Shown here: piece by piece, positions 8,475-16,588 of the stretch | Layout of the letters: each line of letters opens with the position of its first letter | Numbering within the stretch: the stretch's first letter is position 1 | Assembly: GCF_030268885.1 (NCBI RefSeq) | Contig: NZ_BSSA01000001.1 | Coordinates: 558,001-622,000 of the forward strand | DNA length: 64,000 nt | DNA from: Kitasatospora phosalacinea | GTDB lineage: Bacteria > Actinomycetota > Actinomycetes > Streptomycetales > Streptomycetaceae | Reading direction: 5' to 3' | Notes under the pieces: generated by a model | What the model was told of the DNA's origin: nothing | Databases searched by the model: none | What the model saw: only the letters and a program-made list of their open reading frames with translations | Position numbers and translations under genes: made by a program

Positions 8475-9982
8475 ACGGCCGCGGTCGGCGCCGCCCCGCG
8501 GCCTGCCCGCCGCCCGCCGCACCGGCCTCGCCGCACACCCCCGTCACCGTGGTCGAACTCGACCTGGCCGACCCGGGCGAGGTGCGCTCGCCCGGCGGCC
8601 GCGGCCCCGCCGCCCCCGACGGACGCGTGTCGGCGTTGGTGCGACTGCACGGACACCCGCTCGGCATGGTGCACGCCACCGGGACGAGCGGCCGGCCCGC
8701 CGCGCTCGCCCGGGCGCTGGCCGCCGCCGCTCATCGCGAACTCGACTTCCCAGAAACGGAGTTCGAACCGAAGGAGCCCGGCGGCCGGGCCGTGCTCCCG
8801 ACCGGCGGGATGACCGTCGTGATCTGCACCCGCGACCGCACCGAACTGCTCGCCGACTGCCTGGACTCCGTGCTGCGCGCCGCCGACGCCCTGGCGGAGC
8901 GCGGCGCTTCCGTGGGCGGCGGTGCCCTCGCCGGACGCGGTGCCCTCGCCGGGAGCGGTGCTTCCGTGGGGCGCGGTGCCCTCGCCGGGAGCGGTGCTTC
9001 CGTGGGGCGCGGTGCTTCCGCGGGGCGCGGTGCGTTCGACAGGCGCGGTGCGTTCGCCGGACCCGTCGGGGACGGACCGGCCGAGGCCCCGGGCGTCCCG
9101 TTCGTGGACGTGCTGCTGGTCGACAACGCCCCCACCGGCCCCGCCACCGAGCAGCTGGTCAAGGAGCGCTACCCCGGCCGGGTCCGCTACCTGTGCGAGC
9201 CCGCCCCCGGCCTGTCCCGGGCCCGCAACCGGGGGCTGGCCGCCGCCCGCGGCGCGATCTGCGCGTTCACCGACGACGACGCCCTCGCCGACCCCGGCTG
9301 GCTGGCCGCCCTGGCCGCCGCGTTCGCCGCCGACCGGCGCACCGGCTGCGTCACCGGACTCGTCGTCCCCGCCGAACTCGACACCCCCGCCCAGCAGTTG
9401 TTCGAACGCTACGCCGGAACGGAACGCGGCTGGACGCCCCGCGACTGGAACCTCGCCGCCCCCGACGCGGGCCCGCTCGACCGGTACTCCACCGGCCGCT
9501 GCGGCATCGGCGCGAACATGGCCTTCCGCACCGAACTGCTGCGCGCCCTCGGCGGGTTCGACCCCGCCACCGGCACCGGCACCCCCTCCCGCGGCGGCGA
9601 GGACCTGCTCGCCTTCCACCTCGTCCTGACCGCCGGGCACACCGTCGCCTACCGGCCCGACGCCGTCGTCTGGCACCGCCACCGGCGCACCCTGCAGGCC
9701 CTCACCGTCCAGGTCCGCGGCCTCGGCATCGGCTTCGGCGCCTACCTCGCCGCCGCGCTGCGCCGCCGCCCCGCCCTGCTCGCCGACCTGCTGCTGCGCC
9801 TGCCCGCCGGGGCCCTCGGCTGGCACCGCGGCCACCGCCCGCCCGCCGCCGACACCCCGCTGGAGCGCCGCCGCCTGCGGGCCCTGCGCCGGATGGAGCG
9901 CCGCGGCCTCCTCCTCGGGCCGTCCCGTTACCTCTACGCCCGCTGGCAGCAGCGGCACACCCCCGGCGGAGGCCGGCCATGA
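8471..9982 (+). CDS. GT2 glycosyltransferase with extra N-terminal domain
   Basis: A 503-aa protein. The N-terminal ~100 residues (VVELDLADPGEVRSPG and onward) also occur in the next gene and seem specific to this subfamily. The GT-A domain starts at MTVVICTRDRTELL, has the DXD-type AFTDDDALAD and the acceptor-side GGEDLLAFHLVL. A repeat-encoded Gly/Ala linker (GRGALAG-type units) interrupts the first Rossmann half near residues 145-195, between the donor strand and VDVLLVDNAP. The GGFDPATGTGTP segment is almost identical in the next gene. ATGA overlaps exist on both sides. It probably adds a sugar to a lipid-linked oligosaccharide; donor and acceptor are unknown. Confidence 0.87.
   Translation: MNGRGRRRPAACPPPAAPASPHTPVTVVELDLADPGEVRSPGGRGPAAPDGRVSALVRLHGHPLGMVHATGTSGRPAALARALAAAAHRELDFPETEFEPKEPGGRAVLPTGGMTVVICTRDRTELLADCLDSVLRAADALAERGASVGGGALAGRGALAGSGASVGRGALAGSGASVGRGASAGRGAFDRRGAFAGPVGDGPAEAPGVPFVDVLLVDNAPTGPATEQLVKERYPGRVRYLCEPAPGLSRARNRGLAAARGAICAFTDDDALADPGWLAALAAAFAADRRTGCVTGLVVPAELDTPAQQLFERYAGTERGWTPRDWNLAAPDAGPLDRYSTGRCGIGANMAFRTELLRALGGFDPATGTGTPSRGGEDLLAFHLVLTAGHTVAYRPDAVVWHRHRRTLQALTVQVRGLGIGFGAYLAAALRRRPALLADLLLRLPAGALGWHRGHRPPAADTPLERRRLRALRRMERRGLLLGPSRYLYARWQQRHTPGGGRP
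8900..9060 (+). repeat. Degenerate ~18-bp minisatellite inside a glycosyltransferase gene
   Basis: Roughly nine units of the type GGTGCCCTCGCCGGGCGC or GGTGCTTCCGTGGGGCGC encode G-A-(L/S)-(A/V)-G-R hexapeptides. All units keep frame, so copy number could change without breaking the protein. The paralogous downstream glycosyltransferase lacks the insertion. Confidence 0.8.
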
Positions 9983-11499
9983 ACACCCGCAACGCCGCGT
10001 CCGCCCCCGCGCCCGTCCCCGCGTCGGCCTCCGCGGTCCTGCCGGAAGAGCCGCCGGTACAGGTCGTCGAGCTCGACCTCACCCGCCCCGGCGAACTGCG
10101 CCGACCCGGCTACGGCGAGTGGTACCGCCCCGCCGGGCGGCGGGCCCTCGCCCTGGTCCGCTCCGCCGGGCGCCCGCTGGGCACCGTCACCGCCCACGCC
10201 CCGGGCGGCCGCCCCGAACAGCTCTGCGCCGCCCTGCACGCCGCCGCGCACCGCCGGTTCGACGCGCAGGCGGGCGAGTCGCAGGCGGGCGAGTCGGGGC
10301 CGGGCGGTCCGGACGGGTCGGGGGCGGGGGCGGAGGAGGACACCGGCGAGGAGCCCACCGTCAGCGTCGTGGTGTGCACCCACAACCGGCCCGAACTGCT
10401 CATCCGCTGCCTCGACTCGCTGCTGCGCACCCACTACCCCTACCTGGACGCCGTCGTGGTCGACAACGCCCCCGCCGACGACACCGTCCGCCGCCTGCTG
10501 CTGCAGCGCTACGGCCGCCGGGTGCGCTACCTGCGCGAGCCGGTGCCCGGCCTGGCCCGGGCCCGCAACCGGGGGCTGGCCGCCGCCCGCGGCACGATCT
10601 GCGCGTTCGCCGACGACGACCTGGTCCTCGACCCGCAGTGGCTGCCCGCCCTGGCCGCGGGCTTCCGGGGCGCCCCACGCACCGCCTGCGTCACCGGACT
10701 CGTGCTGCCCGCCGAACTCGACACCCGCGCCCAGCTCCTGCTGGAGCGCTACGGCGGCTACGGCAAGGGCTTCGCCCCGCGCGACCACACCCTGCACACC
10801 CCCACCGGGGACCCGCTGCACCCCTTCGCCACCGGCCGCCTCGGCACCGGCGCGAACATGGCCTTCCGCACCGAAGTGCTGCGCGCCCTCGGCGGGTTCG
10901 ACCCCGCGACCGGCACCGGCACGCCCGCCCTCGGCGGGGAGGACCTGCTCGCCTTCTTGCAGGTCCTGACCGCCGGGCACACCGTCAGCTACCGGCCCGA
11001 CGCCATCGTCTGGCACCCGCACCGGCGCGAACTCGACACCCTGCCGCGGCAGGTGTTCGGCCTCGGCGCGGGCTTCGGCGCCTACCTCGCCGCCGCCGTC
11101 CGCCACCAACCCCGGCTGCTGGCCGCCCTGGTGCCGCTGATCCCGCGCGGCCTGTGGCGCACCGCCCACCGGGGCGCACCCGCCGCCACCCCGACCGCCC
11201 CCGCGGACCCGCTGCTGCGGACGCTGCGCCGCCGCGAACTGCTCGGCCTGCTGTACGGCCCGCTCGGCTACCTGCGCAGCCTGCGCGCCCAGCACCGCGC
11301 CGATCACCGGATCACCGAGCACCGGATCGCCGAACGCCGACTCGCCGACCGGCGGCGGGACGAACGGCGGTACGCCGAAAGGCCGTTCGCGGACGGCGAG
11401 GCGGCCGACCACCGGGTGGCGGAGCGTCGTCCCGCCGAGCCCCGACCCGCCGAGCGCCGACCCGCGGAGCGCCAACTCACGGACGGGCCGGGCCGATGA
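9979..11499 (+). CDS. GT2 glycosyltransferase, tandem paralogue of the preceding gene
   Basis: A 506-aa protein with the same architecture: N-terminal VVELDLTRPGELRRPG domain, GT-A domain from VSVVVCTHNRPELL, DXD-type AFADDDLVLD, and TGANMAFRTEVLRALGGF, which is largely shared with its neighbour. The C-terminal ~75 residues are a charged low-complexity tail of repeated (A/T)-(E/D)-(R/H)-R units (HRIAERRLADRR and similar) not found in the paralogue. Starts and stops overlap as ATGA. The pair suggests duplication followed by divergence in donor or acceptor use. Confidence 0.88.
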   Translation: MNTRNAASAPAPVPASASAVLPEEPPVQVVELDLTRPGELRRPGYGEWYRPAGRRALALVRSAGRPLGTVTAHAPGGRPEQLCAALHAAAHRRFDAQAGESQAGESGPGGPDGSGAGAEEDTGEEPTVSVVVCTHNRPELLIRCLDSLLRTHYPYLDAVVVDNAPADDTVRRLLLQRYGRRVRYLREPVPGLARARNRGLAAARGTICAFADDDLVLDPQWLPALAAGFRGAPRTACVTGLVLPAELDTRAQLLLERYGGYGKGFAPRDHTLHTPTGDPLHPFATGRLGTGANMAFRTEVLRALGGFDPATGTGTPALGGEDLLAFLQVLTAGHTVSYRPDAIVWHPHRRELDTLPRQVFGLGAGFGAYLAAAVRHQPRLLAALVPLIPRGLWRTAHRGAPAATPTAPADPLLRTLRRRELLGLLYGPLGYLRSLRAQHRADHRITEHRIAERRLADRRRDERRYAERPFADGEAADHRVAERRPAEPRPAERRPAERQLTDGPGR

Positions 11500-12890
11500 G
11501 CGCCGTCGACCGGCGCGCCCGCTGCGCCTGCCCCGTCGAACTGCCCTGCGAGTGCAGCTACCCGACACTGCTGCGGGCCGGGACGCGGGCCCTGCTCGCC
11601 CGTTCCCGCCGGGAGCCGCTGCTGCACAACGGCCACCTGCTGGCCGCGAGTTCGCTGCTGTCGGCCGGGCTCGGCTCGCTGTTCTGGATCCTCGCGACCC
11701 GCTCCTACAGCGCCGCCGACGTCGGCCGCAGCTACGCCGCGCTGTCCGCGACCATGTTCCTGTCCACCCTGGGCAGCCTGAACCTCGGCGACGCCCTGGT
11801 GCGCTTCGTCCCCACCGCCGGACGCCGCACCCGCGCCCTGGTGCTGCGCAGCTACCTGGTCAGCACCACCGTCAGCGCCGTCGTCGCCGTCGCGTTCCTG
11901 CTGCTGGTCCCCGTCGTCGCCCCCGACCTCGGCGAGCTGCGCCGACCCGTCCTCGCCGTGTCGTTCGTCGCCGCCACCGCCGGGTACTCGGTGTTCGTGC
12001 TGCAGGACGGCGCGCTCACCGGCGTCCGCCGGGCCGGCTGGGTGCTCGGCGAGAACACCGTGTTCGCCGTCGCCAAGGCCGCCCTGCTCGCGCTGTGCGC
12101 CGCGTTCGCCGTCGGCACCGGCATCCTGCTGTCCTGGGCCGCCGCGCTCGTCCTGGCCATCGTCCTCACCAACGCCGTGCTGTTCCGCAGCGCGATCCCC
12201 GCGCACCGGAGCGCCCCCGTCGACGAGCGGGAAGCGCCTCCGACCGAGCGGATCGCCCGCTGGGCCGGGGCCGACTACCTCGGCAACCTGTGCACCTTCG
12301 CCGCGGCGACCGTCCTGCCGCTGATGGTCCTGGACCGGCTCGGCGCCGACGGCAGCGCCTACTACTCGCTGGCCTTCGTCATCGCCTCCACCCTGTACGT
12401 GGCCGCGTTCAGCATGGGCCACTCGCTGGTCGTCGAAGGCTCCCGCGACCCCGCCCGGCTCGCCGAGCACGCCCGCCGGCTGCTGCGCCACTCCACCCTG
12501 CTGGTGACCGCCGCCGCGCTGCCGATCGCCGCCGCGGCGCCCTGGATCCTCGGCCTGTTCGGCCCCGACTACGCCGAGCACGGCACCACCGCGCTGCGGC
12601 TGATGGTCCTGTCCGCGATCCCCAACACCGTGCCCAACGTGGTCCTCCAGGTCGCCCGGGTGCGCCGCGCGCTGCCCTGGATGATCGGCATCCGGCTGGC
12701 CTTCGCCGTCGTCGTCATCGCCCTGACCGCCGTCCTGCTGCCCACCTTCGGCCTCACCGGCATCGGCTGCGCCTGGTTGATCGCCGAATGCGCCCTGGCC
12801 CTGCCGCTGCTCGCCGCGCTGCCCCGCGTCCTCGGACCGGCCCCGCTGCCCGGCCGGCCCCGCCCACACCCCGAGGAGGAGCCGACATGA
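11496..12890 (+). CDS. Polysaccharide/lipid-linked sugar flippase (Wzx/MOP superfamily)
   Basis: A 464-aa polytopic membrane protein. A cysteine-rich cytosolic start (CACPVELPCECSY) is followed by about twelve hydrophobic helices, beginning with GHLLAASSLLSAGLGSLFWIL. The motif RSYSAADVGRSYAALSATMFLSTLGSLNLG is typical of the oligosaccharidyl-lipid flippase branch (RfbX/Wzx-like). It would move lipid-linked oligosaccharide across the cytoplasmic membrane. It sits centrally in the glycan operon, between glycosyltransferases and extracytoplasmic modifiers, as expected for a Wzx/Wzy-type route. It is coupled by ATGA overlaps at both ends. Confidence 0.85.
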   Translation: MSAVDRRARCACPVELPCECSYPTLLRAGTRALLARSRREPLLHNGHLLAASSLLSAGLGSLFWILATRSYSAADVGRSYAALSATMFLSTLGSLNLGDALVRFVPTAGRRTRALVLRSYLVSTTVSAVVAVAFLLLVPVVAPDLGELRRPVLAVSFVAATAGYSVFVLQDGALTGVRRAGWVLGENTVFAVAKAALLALCAAFAVGTGILLSWAAALVLAIVLTNAVLFRSAIPAHRSAPVDEREAPPTERIARWAGADYLGNLCTFAAATVLPLMVLDRLGADGSAYYSLAFVIASTLYVAAFSMGHSLVVEGSRDPARLAEHARRLLRHSTLLVTAAALPIAAAAPWILGLFGPDYAEHGTTALRLMVLSAIPNTVPNVVLQVARVRRALPWMIGIRLAFAVVVIALTAVLLPTFGLTGIGCAWLIAECALALPLLAALPRVLGPAPLPGRPRPHPEEEPT

Positions 12891-13849
12891 GCCCCCGCCC
12901 CACCCCCGCCCACGGTCCCGCCCCCGACCCCACCCTCACCGTGGCGATCTGCGCCTACACGCTGGAGCGCTGGACGCTGCTGCGCGCCGCCGTCGACTCC
13001 GTGCACCGGCAGCAGCCGCCCCCCGGCGAACTGCTCCTGGTCATCGACCACAACGACGAACTACTGCGGAAGGCCCACGAGTTGCCGGGCGTCACGGTGC
13101 TCGCCAACCGGCAGCGGACCGGCCTGTCCGGGGCCCGCAACACCGCACTCGCCGCCGCCCGCGGCACCGTCACCGCCTTCCTCGACGACGACGCCGCCGC
13201 CCGCCCCGGCTGGAGCGCCACCCTGCTCGCCGCCTACCGCGACGAGCGCGTGCTCGGCGCGGGCGGACCCGTCGTCCCGCACTGGCAGCACGGCCGCCCC
13301 CGCTGGTTCCCGCCCGCCTTCGACTGGGTCGTCGGCTGCAGCCACAGCGGCATGCCCCGACGGCCCGACCGGGTGCGCAACCTGATCGGCGCCAACATGT
13401 CCTTCCGCACCGACGCGGCCCGCGCCGCGGGCGGCTTCCGCACCGACCTCGGACGCGTCGGCCGCCGCCCCCTCGGCTGCGAGGAGACCGAACTCTGCCT
13501 GCGCCTGGCCGCCCGCCACCCCGGCGCCCGGATGCACTACGACCCGTCCGCCGCCGTCCGCCACCACGTCCCCCGACAGCGCGCCACCGTACGGTACTTC
13601 GCCGCCCGCTGCCTCGCCGAAGGACGCTCCAAGGCGATGGTCGCCCGCCGCACCGGCCCCGGACCGGCCCTCGCCAGCGAACGCGCCTACCTGCGCCGCA
13701 CCGTCCCCGCCGCCCTGCGCCGCGCCCTGCTGCGCGGCCGCCTCGGCACCGCCACCGCCCTCACCGGCGGCGTCCTGCTCACCGCCGGAGGCTACCTCGC
13801 CCAGCGGGCAGCACAGTTGACGAACCATCAGGAAAGGGGAACGCCATGA
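12887..13849 (+). CDS. GT2 glycosyltransferase
   Basis: A 320-aa protein with a GT-A domain directly at the N-terminus: LTVAICAYTLERWTLL, LLVIDHNDELL, and GARNTALAAARGTVTAFLDDDAA holding the DXD. The acceptor half contains GCEETELCLRLAARHPGARM and a VRHHVPRQRATVRYF segment often seen in this GT2 branch. It differs from the two long paralogues in lacking the VVELDL domain. Overlap with the deacetylase start (ATGA) keeps it in the operon. The sugar specificity is unknown. Confidence 0.87.
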   Translation: MSPRPTPAHGPAPDPTLTVAICAYTLERWTLLRAAVDSVHRQQPPPGELLLVIDHNDELLRKAHELPGVTVLANRQRTGLSGARNTALAAARGTVTAFLDDDAAARPGWSATLLAAYRDERVLGAGGPVVPHWQHGRPRWFPPAFDWVVGCSHSGMPRRPDRVRNLIGANMSFRTDAARAAGGFRTDLGRVGRRPLGCEETELCLRLAARHPGARMHYDPSAAVRHHVPRQRATVRYFAARCLAEGRSKAMVARRTGPGPALASERAYLRRTVPAALRRALLRGRLGTATALTGGVLLTAGGYLAQRAAQLTNHQERGTP

Positions 13850-14658
13850 CCGCCGTCCCCGTCCTGCTCTACCACTCGGTGTCCGACGACCCGCCGAACT
13901 GGCTCGCCCCCTACACCGTCCCCCCGCACGCCTTCCGCGCCCAACTCGACCGCATCCAGGACGCCGGACTCTCCGTCGTCCCGCTCGCCCGCCTGGTCGC
14001 CGCCCTGCACGGCGGGCCCCCGCTGCCCGCCCACTGCGCCGTCCTCACCTTCGACGACGGCTACGCCGACTTCTACTGGACGGTCGCCCCGATCCTCTCC
14101 GACCGCGGCCTGCCCGCCACCGTCTACCTCACCACCGGCGCCGTCCACGCCCCCGGCGCCCGGCCCGGCGGCAGCCTGCTGCCCCCCACCCCCATGCTCA
14201 ACTGGCGGCAGGTCGCCACCCTCGACGCCCTCGGCGTGGAGATCGGCGGCCACTCCCGCACCCACCTCCCGCTCGACACCGCCCGGCCCGCCCGGCTCCG
14301 CCAGGAGGTCGCCGACAGCAAACGCGAGCTGGAGGACGCCCTGGGCCACCCCGCCACCGCCTTCGCCTACCCCCACGGCTACCACAGCCCCGCCGTCCGC
14401 CGCGAGGTCGCCCGGGCCGGCTGGACCTCCGCCACCGCCGTCGGCAACGCCCTCAGCTCCACCATCGACGACCCGCTGCGGATCTGCCGCCTGATGGTCA
14501 TGCGCACCACCCCCGCCCGCACCTTCGAGGACTGGACCCACCTGCGCGCCACCCGCACCGGCCCGCTCCGCGACAGCACCGCCACCCGCGCCTGGCGCAC
14601 CTACCGCCGCCTGCGCGCCCGCCTCGGCAGCCCCGTCGGCGGACCGCCCCGCCAGTGA
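13846..14658 (+). CDS. Polysaccharide deacetylase (CE4 family)
   Basis: A 270-aa protein whose NodB domain spans almost its entire length. VLLYHSVSDDP at the start, LTFDDGYADFYWT (catalytic Asp plus metal Asp) and GGHSRTHLPL (HxxxH metal site) are all intact. There is no clear signal peptide, so it may work on a cytosolic lipid-linked intermediate or be exported another way. CE4 enzymes remove N- or O-acetyl groups from N-acetylglucosamine-containing glycans. Its place after four glycosyltransferases suggests the polymer includes N-acetylated sugars that are later de-N-acetylated, as in PNAG-type or chitosan-like polymers; this is inference. Confidence 0.9.
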   Translation: MTAVPVLLYHSVSDDPPNWLAPYTVPPHAFRAQLDRIQDAGLSVVPLARLVAALHGGPPLPAHCAVLTFDDGYADFYWTVAPILSDRGLPATVYLTTGAVHAPGARPGGSLLPPTPMLNWRQVATLDALGVEIGGHSRTHLPLDTARPARLRQEVADSKRELEDALGHPATAFAYPHGYHSPAVRREVARAGWTSATAVGNALSSTIDDPLRICRLMVMRTTPARTFEDWTHLRATRTGPLRDSTATRAWRTYRRLRARLGSPVGGPPRQ

Positions 14659-14719
14659 CACCCCGGACGCCCGCGGGCCGTGCAGGCCCCGCAGGCCCTC
14701 CGCAGGCCAGGAGAACGCC

Positions 14720-16588
14720 GTGACCGCACCAGCCAGGACCGCCGCCGCCGACCCTCCCACCGGCGCCAGCCCACTGCGCCCCGCCGCCCGCGCCACCGCC
14801 CGGCGGACCACCGCCCGGTGGGCCGCCCCCCGGCAGGTCTGGACGGTCCGCCTCGCGCTGCCCCTCGCCGTCCTGCTCTGGCTGCTCGCCCTGCGCACCA
14901 CCCGCCTCGACCGGATCGGCGACCTCGGCCTGCTCCAGGCCCTCCCGCCCACCTACTACGCCGCGCTCGCCGTCCTCACCGCCGGATTCCTCACCGCCCT
15001 GCGCACCCCCTGGCTCCCGCAGCGCCGACTCGCCTGGTACGCACTGGCGTTGATCACCTTCGTCCACGCCACCCCCAGCCTGCTCTACCCCACCCTGCGC
15101 TACTCCTGGGCCTGGAAGCACATCGCCGTCGTCGACGCCATGCTCCGCCACGGCGGCACCGTCCCCGACGCCGGGAAGCTCGACGTCTACAACCAGTGGC
15201 CCGGCTTCTTCGCCCTCAACGCCCTCCTGCTGCGCGCCACCGGCCTGCACTCCGCCCTCGGCTACGCCTCCTGGTACCCGCTGGTCGCCAACCTGCTGCT
15301 GCTCGGCCCGCTCCTGCTGCTCTTCCGCAGCCTCACCCGCGACCGCCGCCTGGTCTGGTGCGCCGTCTGGCTGTACTACGCGACCTCCTGGGTGGGCCAG
15401 GACTACTTCTCCCCGCAGGCCTTCGCCTACCTGCTGTACGTCACCGTGATCGCCCTGACGATGCGTCAGCTCTCGCTGGGGAGAAGCGACTGCGGGCGGT
15501 TCGGGTGGCGGCCCGGACCGTACGCGCTGCTGGTCGTGCTGATCGCCGCGATCGCCTCCTCCCACCAGCTCACCCCCGTGATGCTGGTCAGCTCGCTCGC
15601 CGTCCTCGCCCTGCCCCGCCGCAACCGCCGCACCGTGCTGCCCGTCCTCGCCGCCGCCCTCGTCCTCACCGCCGCCTGGGACGCCACCGTCGCCCGCCCG
15701 TTCGTCGCCGCCAACCTGCACGGGCTGATCGCCGCGCTCGCCGCCCCCGACCGCAACGCCGTCTCCGGGCTCGCCCAACTCGGTGCCGCCGCACCCGGAC
15801 AGGTCCTCGCCTCCTGGATCGACCGGGCCACCACCGCCACCGTCCTGCTGCTCGCCCTCGCCGCCGTGGTCCGCCGCCGCCGGGTCCGCCGCACCACCCT
15901 GCCGCTGCTGCTGCTGGCCCCGCTCGTCCTGCTGCTCGCCAACGGCTACGACGGCGAAATGCTGTTCCGCGCCTACCTGTTCGCGCTGCCCGCCACCTCC
16001 TTCCTGATCGCCGCCCTGCTCGCCCCCGGCACCTCGCACCCCCGGCCCGCCGCCACCGGTGCCCCGCACCTCCCGCCCCTCCGGGCCGCCGCCACCGCCG
16101 CCGTCCTGGTCGCCCTGCTCGGCGGACTGCTGTTCGGCTACTACAGCAAGGAAGCCGTCAACCACTTCACCCCGCAGGAAGCCGCCGCCGTCCGCTACGC
16201 CACCACGCAGACCCCGCCCGGCTCCCGGATCGTCTCCCTCACCTCCGACGAACCGGGCGGCGAGCTCCACTACGACCAGCACCGGTGGACCATCCTCGTC
16301 GACGCCGACCCCGCCGACCGCAGACTCCTCGCCACCGACCCCGAGACCGCCCTCACCGACGCCCTCGCCACCGGACAGCCCACCGCCGAACCCTCCTACC
16401 TCGTCCTCACCCGCGCCCAGCTCGCCGCCTGCCGACTCACCGGACTCCTGCCCGCCGCCGCGGTCGACGAGATCCGGTACAGCGCCGCCCACCTGCCCAC
16501 CCTGCGGCCCGTGCACAGCAGCCCCGACGCGGTCGTCTACCAGTACCTGCCGCCCACCGCCCCCGGCACCGGAGGAGGCACGCCATGA
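14720..16588 (+). CDS. Polytopic membrane protein, candidate polymerase or GT-C enzyme of the glycan operon
   Basis: A 622-aa protein starting at GTG 14720, eight bases after AGGAG. It has about 11-13 hydrophobic helices, an extracytoplasmic loop with TYYAALAV..., and a C-terminal soluble domain of about 170 residues (HFTPQEAAAVRYA to the end). The loop with WKHIAVVDAMLRHGG and DVYNQWPGFFALNALLLR resembles large membrane glycosyltransferases (GT-C/ArnT or O-antigen polymerase class) in layout, but no family motif is decisive. Its position is where a Wzy-like polymerase would be expected. The 61-base gap before it is the only break in the operon; an ATGA overlap joins it to the GH16 gene. Confidence 0.75.
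   Translation: MTAPARTAAADPPTGASPLRPAARATARRTTARWAAPRQVWTVRLALPLAVLLWLLALRTTRLDRIGDLGLLQALPPTYYAALAVLTAGFLTALRTPWLPQRRLAWYALALITFVHATPSLLYPTLRYSWAWKHIAVVDAMLRHGGTVPDAGKLDVYNQWPGFFALNALLLRATGLHSALGYASWYPLVANLLLLGPLLLLFRSLTRDRRLVWCAVWLYYATSWVGQDYFSPQAFAYLLYVTVIALTMRQLSLGRSDCGRFGWRPGPYALLVVLIAAIASSHQLTPVMLVSSLAVLALPRRNRRTVLPVLAAALVLTAAWDATVARPFVAANLHGLIAALAAPDRNAVSGLAQLGAAAPGQVLASWIDRATTATVLLLALAAVVRRRRVRRTTLPLLLLAPLVLLLANGYDGEMLFRAYLFALPATSFLIAALLAPGTSHPRPAATGAPHLPPLRAAATAAVLVALLGGLLFGYYSKEAVNHFTPQEAAAVRYATTQTPPGSRIVSLTSDEPGGELHYDQHRWTILVDADPADRRLLATDPETALTDALATGQPTAEPSYLVLTRAQLAACRLTGLLPAAAVDEIRYSAAHLPTLRPVHSSPDAVVYQYLPPTAPGTGGGTP

Noticed and set aside
8900..9060. Repeats considered as a CRISPR array
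   Set aside because: Units are contiguous, without unique spacers, and lie in frame within a gene.
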